Made by a program: the position numbers and the translations under genes
The notes under the pieces: generated by a model
Told to the model about the DNA's origin: nothing
What the model saw: the letters and a program-made list of their open reading frames with translations, nothing else
Database searches by the model: none
Shown here: positions 45,850 through 58,249 of the stretch, piece after piece
Numbering within the stretch: the first letter of the stretch is position 1
Layout of the letters: each line of letters starts with the position of its first letter
Assembly: GCA_003439945.1 (NCBI GenBank)
Contig: QVRM01002014.1
Coordinates: 531,090 to 595,089, forward strand
Length of the DNA stretch: 64,000 bases
Direction: 5' to 3'
From: Dermanyssus gallinae
Taxonomy: Eukaryota > Arthropoda > Arachnida > Mesostigmata > Dermanyssidae

Positions 45850-46119
45850 GAAAAAACGAGCAATAATTCGGTCCAATATAAAAATCTAACCAAAATCAAA
45901 TACCAGTACTTTATGATGCCTAGGGGCAGGCACTTGTCGTACAATACAAGGTAAAAACATATAAACAAAGATGCGCGTATGAAGCGGTTAGCGCGACACT
46001 AGATGCTCGTAGTACGCTTTTCACAGTTCTAATATATTCATCCACGTTGGTGATCGCTCAATCAATTAATTAATCAATCAATGCGGATCTTCGAAGGTGC
46101 GTTCTACAGCGTTCCAACG

Positions 46120-46900
46120 CAACGATACTGTCTGAAGTCAAGTCGGCAGTAGCTCAATCGAGGTTACAATCGACAATTGCCTGAGTCGGTTGTTGTTGTT
46201 GTTGTTATTGTTCGGAAGAAGACTGCATGAGCCCGGAGCGCGGGTCACCCTGATCATGGAATTGGAACACACTTCTTTGTCACGTGACAGCGGTGGCACT
46301 TACCACTCGTTCGCGCAAGGAGACCGACGAAGACGATACTATGGGCACGAGTTCTAACTGACAGGTGAGCCCTGTCAGCTCCGATCGGCTCCGAGCAACT
46401 AGGGGCGCTTGAGTTTAGCGGGATAGCGAGATGATCTTCGCCTGATGAGATGAAGTGGACTTTCGTCGCTCATGCTGGCTCGACATGTAGGGGAGGTGTC
46501 GCGCGGACACGACCATATCGCCGAGAAGAACCGGTCCGACCCATTTCGAAGCTGTGCCGCCGCCGCCGAACCGTCACAAGATTCCGAAACGCTTAGTCAA
46601 AGTGGGGCAGAAGCTGCAGCAGCAGCATCATCACTAACAACAACAACAACAAAGCGAACACCAAACACATGGAACACACTTATCCTATCCCTAGCGAACG
46701 TCAGAGGACTATTATTTCTGTATAATGTTTCTGAGCTGAGTTCGCCCGCTACTATTCTCTATTTCTGGAGACACGAAGCATGGGGGCCGCCATCTTGGAT
46801 TGAGAGAGAGAGCGCTCTGTTGTGGGGCGCAGGCGGCGGGGGGGAGGGGGAATGGGGGATGGCGCGAAAGTCTATTCGCGTTGAATTCTACCAGGCCATC
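46120..46900. promoter_or_regulatory. Possible promoter/first-exon region (GC-rich, YY1-type element)
   Basis: A GC-rich patch in AT-rich DNA with GTT/CAA triplets, GAGAGA and G-rich runs. At 46,786-46,796 the minus strand reads AAGATGGCGGC, the YY1 consensus that in animals often sits just downstream of transcription starts with this polarity. Minus-strand transcription from here would run into MIGA, whose placed exons begin 4.1 kb away. The ATG inside the motif opens a frame of only about a dozen codons. The + strand frame at 46,472-46,948 has Ala and Thr runs but no recognised domain. Confidence 0.35.
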
Positions 46901-47599
46901 GTTGTCAAAATCAAAATCATACATCTCTCTATGTTGTACATGATGTAGAAAATGTTGCACATTTTTGAAGCTTCGGATGTTAGAATTACATGTTTGTGCA
47001 TTTTTTCCCCCGGGTTTTCATGGTGGGCGCTGTTTACATGTGCCTATTGCATATCGGTGGAAAAATCTGTTTGAACGTAAGCCGTGTAGGCCGATAATCT
47101 TATCTTAATCTAATATAATAAATAATAATAGAATAAGAGTCAATAGGCGATTTTCAGTAGAGCCATTGCTCGTCAAACTAAAGGAGGTGCTTATCTTGGC
47201 AGATATGACGGGTGGCGCGACAAAGAACTAGGCAATGTACAACCGTTACTGAAGCGGAGACGCGGGTAGTCACTAGATGCGCGGGCAGTCTACGCTACAT
47301 AAGGAGACGCGGGAACAAATGGGCCAGTGGTTTTGGTGTGAAGCAAGCAGGGGACATGTGTTGTTTGAGCGAGATCCTGACAAACTCGTAACGGTCGCCG
47401 TATGGTCGTGGGGATAGTGAACTCCGCATAGATATTAGCGCACTGTTAACCTATCTGAGTTAAACAGTGCACCATTATCTATGGTGTGTGTATCGAGTTA
47501 CAGGACGAAACGGTATTGAACATCGTTTCGTCATGTACTCGATTACTGTTGGATACTGAGAGGCATCTCAAGGGAAGTTGCGAATCCCACGCGTCTGCA

Positions 47600-48143
47600 C
47601 ATCTCCCACATCGCGTTTCAATATCAATAGAACAATATAAAGAACTCTCAGTGCACCATGCCTAATTAAGTTTACCATAGTTGTCGAAATAAAGCGTATT
47701 CTTCTTGGCCATCATCCCAACCTGGTTGGCCTTATCGAATCTGCAAGGACCCAAACCACCCGAGGCTCGGCATCTCACTTGCTTATTGTCTCCCCGGCCA
47801 CAAGTACGCAATCAAGGTTTGCACTATGTAATTCAGGTGTTACCTTGTGGAACAAGTTACCTAGTGACATTAGGACACTAATATCGCTTAGTCAATTCAA
47901 AAACACTGCTAGAACGCACTATCTTACCTTACTTGCGTCTGATTAAACCATATTTATGTAATCATGTACACAATCTATAGATAAATCATTGCAATAACAC
48001 GAGATACTACGGTGATAATGTATAAAATCTTACTGTAACTTGTACATATGCTTCGCACTAGCCTGTGGCTATATGAAGTTGTAACACAAATGAGAAACTA
48101 CAATTAAGAATGAATAAACGTCATATCATATCATATCATATAC
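47600..48143 (+). mobile_element. LINE 3' end (CR1/Jockey-type), copy A with (TCATA)n tail
   Basis: Matches the reverse complement of the LINE relic at 51.5-52.1 kb for about 540 bp, from CTCCCACATCGCG to AATAAACGTCATATCATA. The coding trace is the LWNKLP-DIR-L-SLSQFK--- end of ORF2. It ends in four to five CATAT units, a typical microsatellite-like LINE tail. The rest of the element is absent, a 5' truncation. Confidence 0.75.
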
Positions 48144-48162
48144 ATATCTTTGTTTTTATTAA

Positions 48163-48183
48163 AAAACACTCAGGCCACCTTTA

Positions 48184-48222
<39 letters not shown>

Positions 48223-48236
48223 TCGCCTGAGTGTTT
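48163..48236. repeat. Inverted repeat with (TA)n core
   Basis: AAACACTCAGGCCACCT (48,163-48,180) and AGGTCGCCTGAGTGTTT (48,220-48,236) are inverted copies with one mismatch, separated by about 40 bp of TA. It lies directly behind the LINE tail. Confidence 0.8.
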
Positions 48237-48239
48237 ATT

Positions 48240-51075
48240 TTTTAATCAGAATGTCCGCTCTTACTTATCCGGTAAAAGTTCTTGCTTTAAATAAAAATGG
48301 TCTCACTTGCTGTCATACTTTAGTTTGTATCTGCAAAGATGGATCGACGCTCCAACATTTTGACTTTTTATACATACTCCTCCTTTCCACTCAAAATACT
48401 CACAATTGTGAGCATTTCCAGTGCGTCGAATAAAACAAATGCGGTCTCTAATATGTTTGCAAAAACTACTGCTTTTTGCGTGTTGCACTTTTCCCGTTCT
48501 CCACTTCGGCGTATAGGCGTTTTGAGTGGCCAGCCTCTCTTTGATCCATGGTTCCTCCATATTTTTCTGATCACCACGGGCTACCATCATGTATGCGTCC
48601 GCGTACGAGACTGAGATAAATCCACTAGTCGACTAACTAACTGTTCAAGTCTAGTTGGCCAGTTATGCGCCAGTCTGTAGCGCATAACTGGCCAATCACC
48701 GATATCATACTTACCAACTCACGAAAACTCAACACATCGACGGGGACATCACGGAGAAGACCGATTCAAACATTCAAGTATCAAAGAGGTCATTCTAGGT
48801 ACGATAAATGCCAATGCAACTCTAAGCATGATTTCGATCAATCTTTGTAAACTCGCATGCCCGTCCGACAGCATAACGTCGGCATGGTATGCATTTGATA
48901 ACCAGATGTACATATCTTGTACGAAATGACTACGTACATTCATTGGTGATAGGCAAGGGGCCGCAATGATAGACGCACTGGTGTAATCTCGGCTTAAGGT
49001 GAATAATATGGATATGATTTTTTCGAAGTTTATATGCTTTTTACCTCATAGAAATCAAATAAAAGCTTGCGTTCTATGAGAAGATAGATATATGGCAAAT
49101 ATACACACAAATGAGTTTAACATGTTCCCAGGTGGCGTTGGAGCGCATTGGAGTGCTAATACATTCATAGGGAGAACCTGAGAGCTTGCCATAAACTCGT
49201 TTATACAGCTAAGTAGAATTGGCAAGTAAGTGTGTGTTTGAATACTGCAATATTTGAATGTCCGAAATCATATAAGCAGGCTTTAAACAGTAAAGTCAGA
49301 CAAGACGCATTATTTGCATGCGTCTAGAGTTCGCAAAAGTTTAATTTACTGAGCAACTTAATTTGCTTATTACCTGGAACTTTTAGACGTTGGCTTTTAC
49401 GCTTAGAAAATTGGTGCACTTTCAGCATCACCGAAGCGGCGAACCTTGAGAAAGCGAAGGAAAGGAATATAACTCTCGACATTTGGCAGGCCGAATACAG
49501 GACTCCATTCAGGACGGAGCGCCCGGGTACCAAATATGGACTGTGATCCCGAATATCAGGGCCTGGGTGTAGTTGCCAGGTCCTGGGTGTAGTAGGCCAG
49601 GTGGCGAGTTGACGTTCTCCATGGCTCAGGTCCTCACTGGACATGGTGATTTGCAGTCATACTTGTTCAGAATTGGGAAAATCACATATCCATTCTGCAA
49701 GTAATGCCAAAGCGAAACAGAAGACACGCCTGAACGTGCAATTTTGTGGTGCCTGGAATGGGCCTCTCAGCGTGCGGGTCTATCTAGGGCTAACGACAGC
49801 ACCCTTATTACCCAGCTTATACAACTTATAATTAAGCCACGTGACGACTGGACCAGCATTGCTCGCACAATTGAGAGCATCCTGCGCGCTAAGAAGAAGA
49901 AAAACCGTTATTACATGACATCATCCCGTGGCGCATTCCGGGATAGCTAAGTTCTTAAACTGCTCTCCCCCTTTGATCGTTTGAAGGTATGCTTATGCAG
50001 TTCCTGATCGGATGCGGGGATTGAGGGCATTTGGTTTTTAGTGGGTTGGAGCCCCATTCTACCGGCCCACACTTGCAAACGATGCATGCTTAGTAGTGGA
50101 TACATGAATATATATATATATATATATTGCGTAAACGAAACAGTATGCGATATGATGTCTCGTTGAATTTAACTGGTGCATTTTAACAAAATTGCATGTC
50201 TCTTAATTGTCCTGTATGCTTCCAACATAGTTTTATAGGTACTGCAGAGCGAAACACACAGAAGTGCATCCGTATTATGAGCACATACATCTTCTTGCCG
50301 CTGGTGTTTGAAGCGTACAACATACACCAGTAAATTGGAACTAGGACTGATAGGCAATAGGGACCATAGGGGCCACACAGTGGCGATATCTGCGTACGTT
50401 CTCGATATATACATGCCTATAACAACTCAAGCAAAAATCTGCTTATACATTTTGACGTTCTGTATGACTGGCGAAGCTCATTCTAAATGATTACAGACGA
50501 GGTGGGGGATTTGGGGGATCGAGGTGTTCCTTTTTCTTCAATATCTTCTTCATCGCTCATCATCAATGACTCGTCTCAGCGTGTACCGACCGGTAAGTTT
50601 GGCTTCTCACTTCGTTACCACACGTCATCGTAATCATAATAATGGAAGTCGCCTTGCAAAACGTCACGATAACAACGACGTTCACTGTTAGTGTCAATTA
50701 GCAGACTTTTGTTTCAGCTGTGCTAGCGACGACGTGCATAGGTAACGCGTGGCAGCATACGTCCAATTGTCCTTTATGTTCTCTCTTTAGGTCTACAGTG
50801 CACGTCAATAACAATCGGTCAGCTAACGGAACCAGATAGCACAATCTACAACTGTACTATAGGCAGGCTCGAAACAGCTTTCTATTTGTGCCAATAAGTG
50901 ACGAGGAGCCAACCAGCGCACCTGAACTGCTAAGGATTATAGTGCACACAGCGTTCAGCCCGACTGGAAAGGCCACAGACTCCCCGGGATCTAGTCACCG
51001 ACATCGAAGTGGGTACTAATCATATGCTAATACTCTCCGGTGTTTCAACTCCACATTTATTATTATTATTATTAA

Positions 51076-51111
<36 letters not shown>

Positions 51112-51520
51112 CGTTGGCGTTCACCTGTCTGTTTCGATAGCACGTGGATGTGTGTTTTGTGTTTTGCTAATCTGGCTATTCCTGGTGACTCTGCTCGGTG
51201 ATGATTCGGTGCGTACAGCCGACGGTGCACGAGTTGCACTACTCGAGAACATGCAGGTCTTGAACTAAGCATTTCTCCTGCCACCAGCAACAGGCAGTTA
51301 GTTGATGCTCGTTACGTAAACGACTCCTCACAGTCGATGGAGGCGTCGTGATCGTTACTCTAGAAGCAACTGCACTATCAACAATAACGGCAACTCGTCA
51401 GCTGTGTTGGCGGCCAGCCGGAATGCAGATTCACGCACCCAACTCGTGCACGTGAGAGAATCTTAGAAGAAGGACAGTAAGTAAAAAGCGCCCCAGCTCA
51501 CTTTTACGTCTACGTATCGC
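48240..51520. other. Non-coding, mostly unassigned
   Basis: No recognisable exon. Short TA run at about 50,108-50,128 and (TTA)n at about 51,056-51,110. A perfect inverted repeat TAGTTGGCCAGTTATGCGC...GCGCATAACTGGCCAA occurs near 48,651-48,696. The frames at 49,324-49,950 are short and lack motifs. Confidence 0.35.
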
Positions 51521-51532
51521 TTGTTGTCTAGT

Positions 51533-52700
51533 TATCATGATATGACGTTTATTGACATTTAATTGTAGTTTCTCATTTTTGTTACAACTTCATATAGCCA
51601 CAGGCTAGTGCGAAGCATATGTACAAGTTACAGTCAGATTTTATACATTATCACCGTCGTATCTCGTATTATTGCTATTATTTATCTATGGATTGTGTAC
51701 ATGTTTACATAGTTATGGTTTAATCAGACGCAAGTAAAGTTAGATAGTGCGTTCTCACAGTGTTTTTAAATTGACTAAGCGATATAAGTGTCCTAATGTC
51801 ACTAGGCAACTTGTTCCACAACCTAGCATGGTAGCAGGCAGCACCTAAATTACAGAGTGCTAACCTTGATTGTGTACTTGTGGCCGAGGAGACAATGAGC
51901 AAGTGAGATGCCGAGCCTCGGGTGGTTTGGGTCCTTGCAGATTCGATAAGGCCAACCAGGTTGGGATGGTGACCAGAAAGAATACGTTTTATTTCGACAA
52001 CTATGGTAAACTTAATTAGGTATGATGCACTGAGAGTTCTTTATATTGTTCTATTGATATTGAGACGCGATGTGGGAGACCTAAGACGAGGCAAAGTGCC
52101 CTTTTCTGAAGCAGATGAAGCGGAGTTATATAAGACGCATAAGAAAGACCGTACACCTCCAGACCATATGTTAGATGGCTCTGCACATACGCGTGGTACA
52201 TTGCCGTGAGGCATTGGCGGGGAAGGATTTTACGAGTGCGGTATTTGGCGGCTACGCCACTGACAATTTTTTTCCTGACATGTTTCGCATGCGCCTGGAA
52301 CGTCAGATGTTCGTCAAGAACAATAACCCAGGGACTTCGTTTCAACTAGCATATCAAGCGTGCGGTCGCATGCAAAAGCTTCAGGATTGATTGTCGTTTG
52401 GCCCTTTAAGGTTTTAAATTGAGCAACTCCTGTTTTTGACCAATTAATGTAGAGGCCGTTATTTCTGAACCATAGAGATAGCCTCTCAATATCCTCACGA
52501 ATCATTGCCTCAACCTGTTGGGGAGAGTCGCCCATGAATAGAGCCGTTGTGTCGTCAGCAAACAAGGTTAGTTTAGCATGATTTGGAATAGTAAAAATAT
52601 CGTAATGCCTGTTAGCACTTAATAAAAAAAAAAAAAATTGTACACTTGTATATAATAATATTAGTATATTAAGGCAATTTTGGTAATACAATAATATCAT
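51533..52700 (-). pseudogene. LINE relic (CR1/Jockey-type reverse transcriptase), copy B
   Basis: The minus strand has in order: HAKLTLFADDTTALFMGDSP (RT motif C with FADD intact, near 52,560-52,590); SLWFRNNGLYINWSKTGVAQ; LGVVLDEHLTF-like, then HVRKKIVSGVAAKYR; VQSHLTYGLEVYG (thumb); and, after frame breaks, CYHARLWNKLPSDIRTLISL followed by SQFKNTVRTHYL (ORF2 C-terminus). The 3' end is near 51,533. Stops and frameshifts separate the blocks, and the region 5' of the palm is missing. It is the same family as copy A at 47.6 kb. Confidence 0.8.
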
Positions 52701-53435
52701 TCATTTCTTTTATAATACAGTAATAATACACATTAATAATTCTCATATACTTTAATCGTCGCTGGCTGGAGTGGTTAGCTTCGAGAGGACCAAGCATTGC
52801 TGTGTGAGCATTAATGGTTTTAGCATTTTTACTCAATTGGTTATCATTGCGAAGCAAATTCGGTTGTTGTGACCTCCAGCACGTCTTAAATTTGACGAGG
52901 TTATTTGAAATAAGTATTATACATAATTTATACAAACATATACAGTGCGTCGACTAAATGTTAAGGCTGGCAGGATAACTGATACACATAGTATAGAAAT
53001 AACAGGGTGTTTTGTTTCCTCTTGAATATATTCCTTCTAAGTGTACAAACTTCTTTACACGGCGATGCTTAGTGGAGTCCTCTTCTGGGATAGTCTTAAA
53101 AATAGACGTCGCGCCATGCTCTCATCTCTGAACAGACAACTATCTGCACGGTTAGTGGAATTTTTAATTAGAATTTTTTTGTGGCTGCTTTAAAAAGGCC
53201 AGAACATGCATGTTATTTGTCGCTTTTTGCTAGAATCCACAATGAGGATATTTGTTATAACTGCCCAATGTCCTCGTATCATTGACGGCCCACACAGACC
53301 CAATGCAACCAAACCCACGCAAGCAAAACACGGTCTACGCTGCGGCGAGACCTATTGCTGGGTGGTAGGTGACACACACCTCATAGTTGCACAGAAAAAG
53401 CCGACCTAAGTCTTAGTAGATTTACATACAATTAC

Positions 53436-53517
<82 letters not shown>

Positions 53518-53610
53518 TACATATATACATATATATATATATATACATATATACATATATACATATATACATATATACATATATACTATATACATATATA
53601 TATATATATA
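53436..53610. repeat. Longest (TA)n microsatellite, with (TATACA)n section
   Basis: About 170 bp: pure TA for about 75 bp, then ATACATAT units, then TA again. Confidence 0.95.
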
Positions 53611-53860
53611 GCAGCGTGGTCTAGTGGACTAGTGCGTTAATCATGGTTGTCATCTACCGGAGTATCGTCAGTTCGTTGCCTGTTATTTATCGAGTTTTCT
53701 TTAAGCGATGCTCATTGAGAATAAGTGAAAAACCATACCGTTGAAAGCCAGCCATTACGCTGCCAGGAGGACTATTGGGGAAACCCTAGATTACTCCACA
53801 ATTCTGCTTATGCTCCAAGCGGCCCTGATATAAAAAGGTGACATGTGTATTTTAACTATA
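53611..53860 (+). mobile_element. Possible second tRNA-like SINE
   Basis: Starts GCAGCGTGGTCTAGTGGACTA: TGGTCTAGTGG fits a pol III A box, and CAGTTCGTTGCC about 50 bases later resembles a decayed B box (GTTCGANNCC). The order and spacing suit a tRNA-derived SINE head; an unrelated body follows. Only one copy is seen in the window, and it directly abuts a TA microsatellite. Confidence 0.4.
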
Positions 53861-53869
53861 CACGTCAGC

Positions 53870-54880
53870 TAAATAATAAATCCATATATATATATATATA
53901 TATCATGCTCGTACCGCACGTATATACAGATTATGTAACTACAAGTTACAAATATTTTAAACATTTATTTTAACTGTGTAGTAGGAACTCCGATTTTATA
54001 AGTTTAATCTTAAGCATATAATATGTAAAGCTACCTTGTCATTTAGGGTATTGTATTGTAACCAGTTTTCACCAATCGGCTGAATTTTGATCAGCTGTTT
54101 AGTACCAGTATATTGTAAGGGGGAGGGTTTTCTCTCTATTCATTAGCGTATCTTATCCACCAACATTTTTGATAAGGACTTTTTTATAGGCGTTTTTTGC
54201 ACTTAAATTGTGCGCTTTTAGAGCAATGTGTTACGGATGGATTTGGTGACAAGCTGGCCGCAATATAGTAAAAATCATTTACATGTCGTCCAATATACCG
54301 CCAAACGCGTTGGAATTTGTTGAGTTTGTTTTGTGACTCAAGCTGACTTTATGTGCATGGCGTGGCCATTTGCTAAATGTTTTGCTATTTTAGGAATTCC
54401 AGCTATGAAATGTAGCACGATGAGGTTTATGGAAGTGGGGCTTCATGTGCGTCAAAACTTTTGGACAGAAATGAGACAAACAGGTACCAGCATCTCAGAA
54501 GTATTACAAACAAAGGCTTGTTTAAGCCTAACCGCGGTGTTTGTCCTATACGAATTTGCTGCCAACTCTACGAGACACGGGCTTAAGGATATACAACCTC
54601 CTGCAGGATTAGCCCACCTGTGTGGCCTTACACTGTCATACAGGTGAAACTGTTTGTGTAAATGTATTTCATTTTACGAGAGTTTTATAAGTCCCTGTTG
54701 TTGGTAAGCTCTTAGTGGCATTTATGAAACTTACGCAGAAACTTGGCAAATTTAAATTTTGTTGATTTTATTTAAATATAATTGTTGAATTTGTGTTTCT
54801 AAGTGTAGAATCATGATTTAGATTTCGACGTAATTTATACCAGTTTATATTTATTTATCGAGATAGTGCATCTATGCACC
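53870..54880. other. Non-coding, nothing recognised
   Basis: AT-rich. An open frame at 54,333-54,647 (+) has no recognised domain and background codon use. Confidence 0.35.
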
Positions 54881-54889
54881 CTGCACAAC

Positions 54890-55880
54890 TTCAAAACACT
54901 TGCATTTCCAGAATCACTCTGACGGCTTCAAGCACCAATTCACGGGAATCGAAACGTCTTTTTCTTAACCTGCTTTAACGTTTGAAAAGAGGAATAAGCC
55001 GCCTGGCATGAACTTAGGTGTGTAAGCTGGGTGTTTCATTAGTGTGAAAAGTTCTGCTTAGCCTGAACGTGACCTAGAGATGCGAAGAGGTGGTAATCAG
55101 ATAGAGCCACGTCTGCCGAATTAGCGGGGTGCGAAAGGGTCTTCCACTGAAAGTGCTTCATACGTTTTTTACAGACTCCGCGTTTTACGATGACGCATTG
55201 TCGTGGAGCAAAATAAGTTAGTTAGCCATTTGTTTTGTATTCGGGTCACACAAGGCCTGACTCAAATCGATTATTTGTTGACTGTAGCGCGCTGCACCGA
55301 CGGTTTCACCAAGTTTTAGCAGCTCATAAGGACAACACCTTTTTGATCCCACCAAACACAGTTGTTTTTTCCGAAGCGATTTGGCCTCGCAGTCAATGGG
55401 GCTGCTGCGCCAGGAATTAACCAAGACTTTTGGCGCTAGGGATTTTCGAGAGAGATCCACTTTTCATCTTCGATCACGATCCGATGCAAGAATTACTTTT
55501 ATTTGAACCTGGAGAGTACAATCTCACAAGTCGTTTGTCGGTTCTGCTGCTGTTTTTCATTCCGTTCATAAGGGACCCACTTTGAGAGCTTCAGGATATT
55601 CCCATGGTCTTCAAGCATCTGTAAACTGTTGCTTGGCGCACGTTTAGTTGAGCAGCAGGTTTTTCTTGCGTTTGCGTGTCATCTACGTCCCACCAGTCCA
55701 GCTTACTTTTTAGTGTCCTCAAACTTTTTGGCGGCTTTTCGCGTGATTCGTTGTTTAGTTTGAAATTGCCAATGTTGAACTTTTAAACCACTCAAAACAT
55801 CCAGAACACACTCTTGTGCACTTAATCTTTGCTAATCTGTCGCATGCATTTATGGTAATAGCCACATTTTTGTTTTTATT
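54890..55880 (-). pseudogene. mariner transposase pseudogene
   Basis: Minus-strand blocks in order: LRTLKSKLDWWDVDDTQTQE then QLNVRQATVYRCLKTMGIS (N-terminal HTH); IVIEDEKWISLENP (first Asp region, normally GDEKW); DCEAKSLRKKQLCLVGSKRC then YELLKLGETVGAARY; SQQIIDLSQAL; LILLHDNA (second Asp); HFQWKTLSHP then SDYHLF (third Asp). The catalytic Asp positions can all be traced, but several frameshifts and stops make it inactive. The spacing fits the DD34D mariner group. Confidence 0.8.
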
Positions 55881-55899
55881 ATTTAATTTAATTGTTTAA

Positions 55900-56993
55900 T
55901 GTAAACAGTCTTTTTTTCTAGTCCCTTATTGAGACCATTGCTATCGATCTCAGGCCTACCTTGCCTACCGCTGTTTTGAAGCGTGACATTCAAAGAGGTG
56001 CTCCGACTAAGACGTCTACCACCCAGAGCCGAGCTCGGGCATGAGCTTTTTGTTCTAATCCAGGCGAGGCCGGCTAACGGGCTCTAGCGGCATACAAACA
56101 AGTTCTTCGAAGATGTGGCCTTCTGCAAGAGTTCAGAAGTGTTGACCCTCGCGCCGGCGAACAGTGAGGCAATTCTTTTTGAACGCAAGCCGAGTCTATC
56201 GTCTTTTACGAAGCTCTAATCTAGCCGAAGGCCACACTAGCAGCGGTCTCACGGAGATGCATGCTTCGAAGAGTGCAGCCCTGCGTATTTCAGCGCGTAC
56301 TGAGTGAGCCCGGAAGCCAACACCAGACCGCTGGTAAGAGGAGCGGAACAACATCCAGAGCAGAACAACGTACAAAGCGGATGCGCCGGGGCGCGAGGCC
56401 CCGATACAACCGCATGGCTCATTCGCCTTAAAGGGGAAGTAAACTACCATACCACACAAGTACACACAGGGACATGGGGGGTTCCGCTCGCCTAGGAGCC
56501 CCAACGCCTACTCCTTCAGAGCCTACGCGGCTGCACCCCGCCGACTTCACTTTGCCTACCCGCTTTAGTCACAAAGATGACCCCTTCACTTTCCGACTGG
56601 TCCACGATTGCGACTATCATCAAGCGTGCTCTAACTGAGATAGAGCGAGTAATCCGCATGTGCATGTCAACGCCCTTTCTGGCTATCGGGGAAAGGCGCG
56701 GTTAGTAAATCGGGCACCCTGCTCAAGGCACCTCACTTTTATTTATTACTTTCTAAGAAACCCTTATTGCAATATTATACATGAATGCATTAATGTGGCT
56801 GTCCTCTAACCAGAGGGAGGCACAAACTACACTACTCTCTCTAGGCAGAGAACAACTGCCGTTTAAAAATAAAATACATTTTATTTAAATGATAATTAAA
56901 TTGAGCTTTTCGTTTAAAAATTCAAGAACCTATTTATGTATTTATAGAATTTATATTTTATTTTAATTAATAATACGTTAAATGTGTTAAATT

Positions 56994-57031
<38 letters not shown>

Positions 57032-57990
57032 TTACATCTGCTTTTATTTGGGAGCCCTATCTAGCTAAATATAAGTAATTGGTAGACATATACACGTTCC
57101 AGAAATGCCTGCGGTTGAGGTAACCTCAGAGCATGACGGCGAGTGTTTTTCCTAGCGTAGAATTACTGTCTGCGCAATGTAAAACCTCCGTTCTACGTCA
57201 ACTCAAAAAATGCGACATGCTGGGTTGCTGGTCAACTTTGTTGATGTCCAATAACATGAAATGCAAATGGCCCGTTGCTCCATCTAAAGGTCGTGACCCG
57301 TTTCGAGCACATTAACGATCAACTAATTAGCTGGGCGGATAGCCAAATGAACGCGTGCTAATTCAAATGATGCAAGGTATATAAAAAGAGCGGGTGTTCG
57401 TTGAGCTGTTTGACTTTTTTTATAAGACATTTTTAAAGTCTGAGAACACAAATGTACTTCTTTAGTAATAACAAATTACGCACGGGATAACAAGAATTGG
57501 GCTTTTGCCATACTGTATCTTATGTCGGAGCTGAGCCCATGTTTTACCATTCCAGAGTAACGAGCCAGCACTGCTACCGTATAAAATTTAAATCGTTATT
57601 CTGCAGTCACGGTGGATACATTCAGAATAGATTTCAGTAACGATTTGGCATCGAGCGCGTTCTACCTTATGTTATGTACAGATTTTGATTAACACTTGTT
57701 ACCGCTCTATAAATACGCATGCTGAGCCTATTTACTGGCATTCGTTATGTATAACTAAACGAATTTTGGGTAAAACAGCTTTGTTAGAAGAATGTATCAT
57801 GGCGGTGTTTTGTATGGATGGGGGTGTATTTTCGTAACGAACCCAAGTCGGCCTATTTTAAATGCAAAACTATGCACAATAATACACTGGAGTGACAAAC
57901 CTTCTCAAATTTTTATTTTTGATCGTATGCCCACTAAGACATCATCGGAAACAGTTGCGAAGTCATGTCGACATTATTGCATTTCCTTTT
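55900..57990. other. Unassigned, including a GC-rich block at 56.0-56.7 kb
   Basis: The 56.0-56.7 kb block is clearly GC-richer than its surroundings, but no protein, rRNA or tRNA is recognisable; an old insertion is possible. A (TA)n run lies at about 56,996-57,027. Confidence 0.3.
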
Positions 57991-58008
57991 CGTGCTGTTC
58001 GCTTCTAG

Positions 58009-58248
58009 GTAGACTGAGCCTCGGCCAAGGTGGGCCAGATCGCCTCAAACGCCATGGATGAGCAAATTGCACCAAATATCGACCTCCTCGATTACAGTTG
58101 CTCTGCAAACTATGATGCTGATGATGAGAAATGCTCGGTGGAAAACCTTGCACGCCCAGACACCGAGGAGCAGGCGGGAAGGGAGACACAAGCAATGTTG
58201 AACGCGCGGTCTAATTATTCTCTGTCCAGTTTAGCTCTACCACCGCAT
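58009..58248 (+). CDS. Candidate first coding exon, acidic N-terminus of an unrecognised protein
   Basis: Acceptor TTTCCTTTTCGTGCTGTTCGCTTCTAG, a 45-base leader, ATG in strong context (AACGCCATGG) at 58,054, and 65 codons to donor CCGCAT|GTAAGC. The peptide begins MDEQIAPNIDLLDYSCSANY and is acidic and polar with no membrane segment. The splice sites and start context are convincing, but I recognise no family and cannot place the next exon. It could belong with the cysteine-rich exons at 62.5-63.4 kb. Confidence 0.35.
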
Positions 58249-58249
58249 G

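Noticed and set aside
46472..46948. 158-codon + frame
   Set aside because: Contains Ala and Thr runs and promoter-like GC-rich DNA, without domain or splice support.
51056..51112. CRISPR-like or tandem array
   Set aside because: Simple (TTA)n microsatellite; no spaced repeats anywhere in the window.
56000..56750. Ribosomal RNA fragment
   Set aside because: GC-rich, but none of the universally conserved rRNA stretches I would recognise are present.
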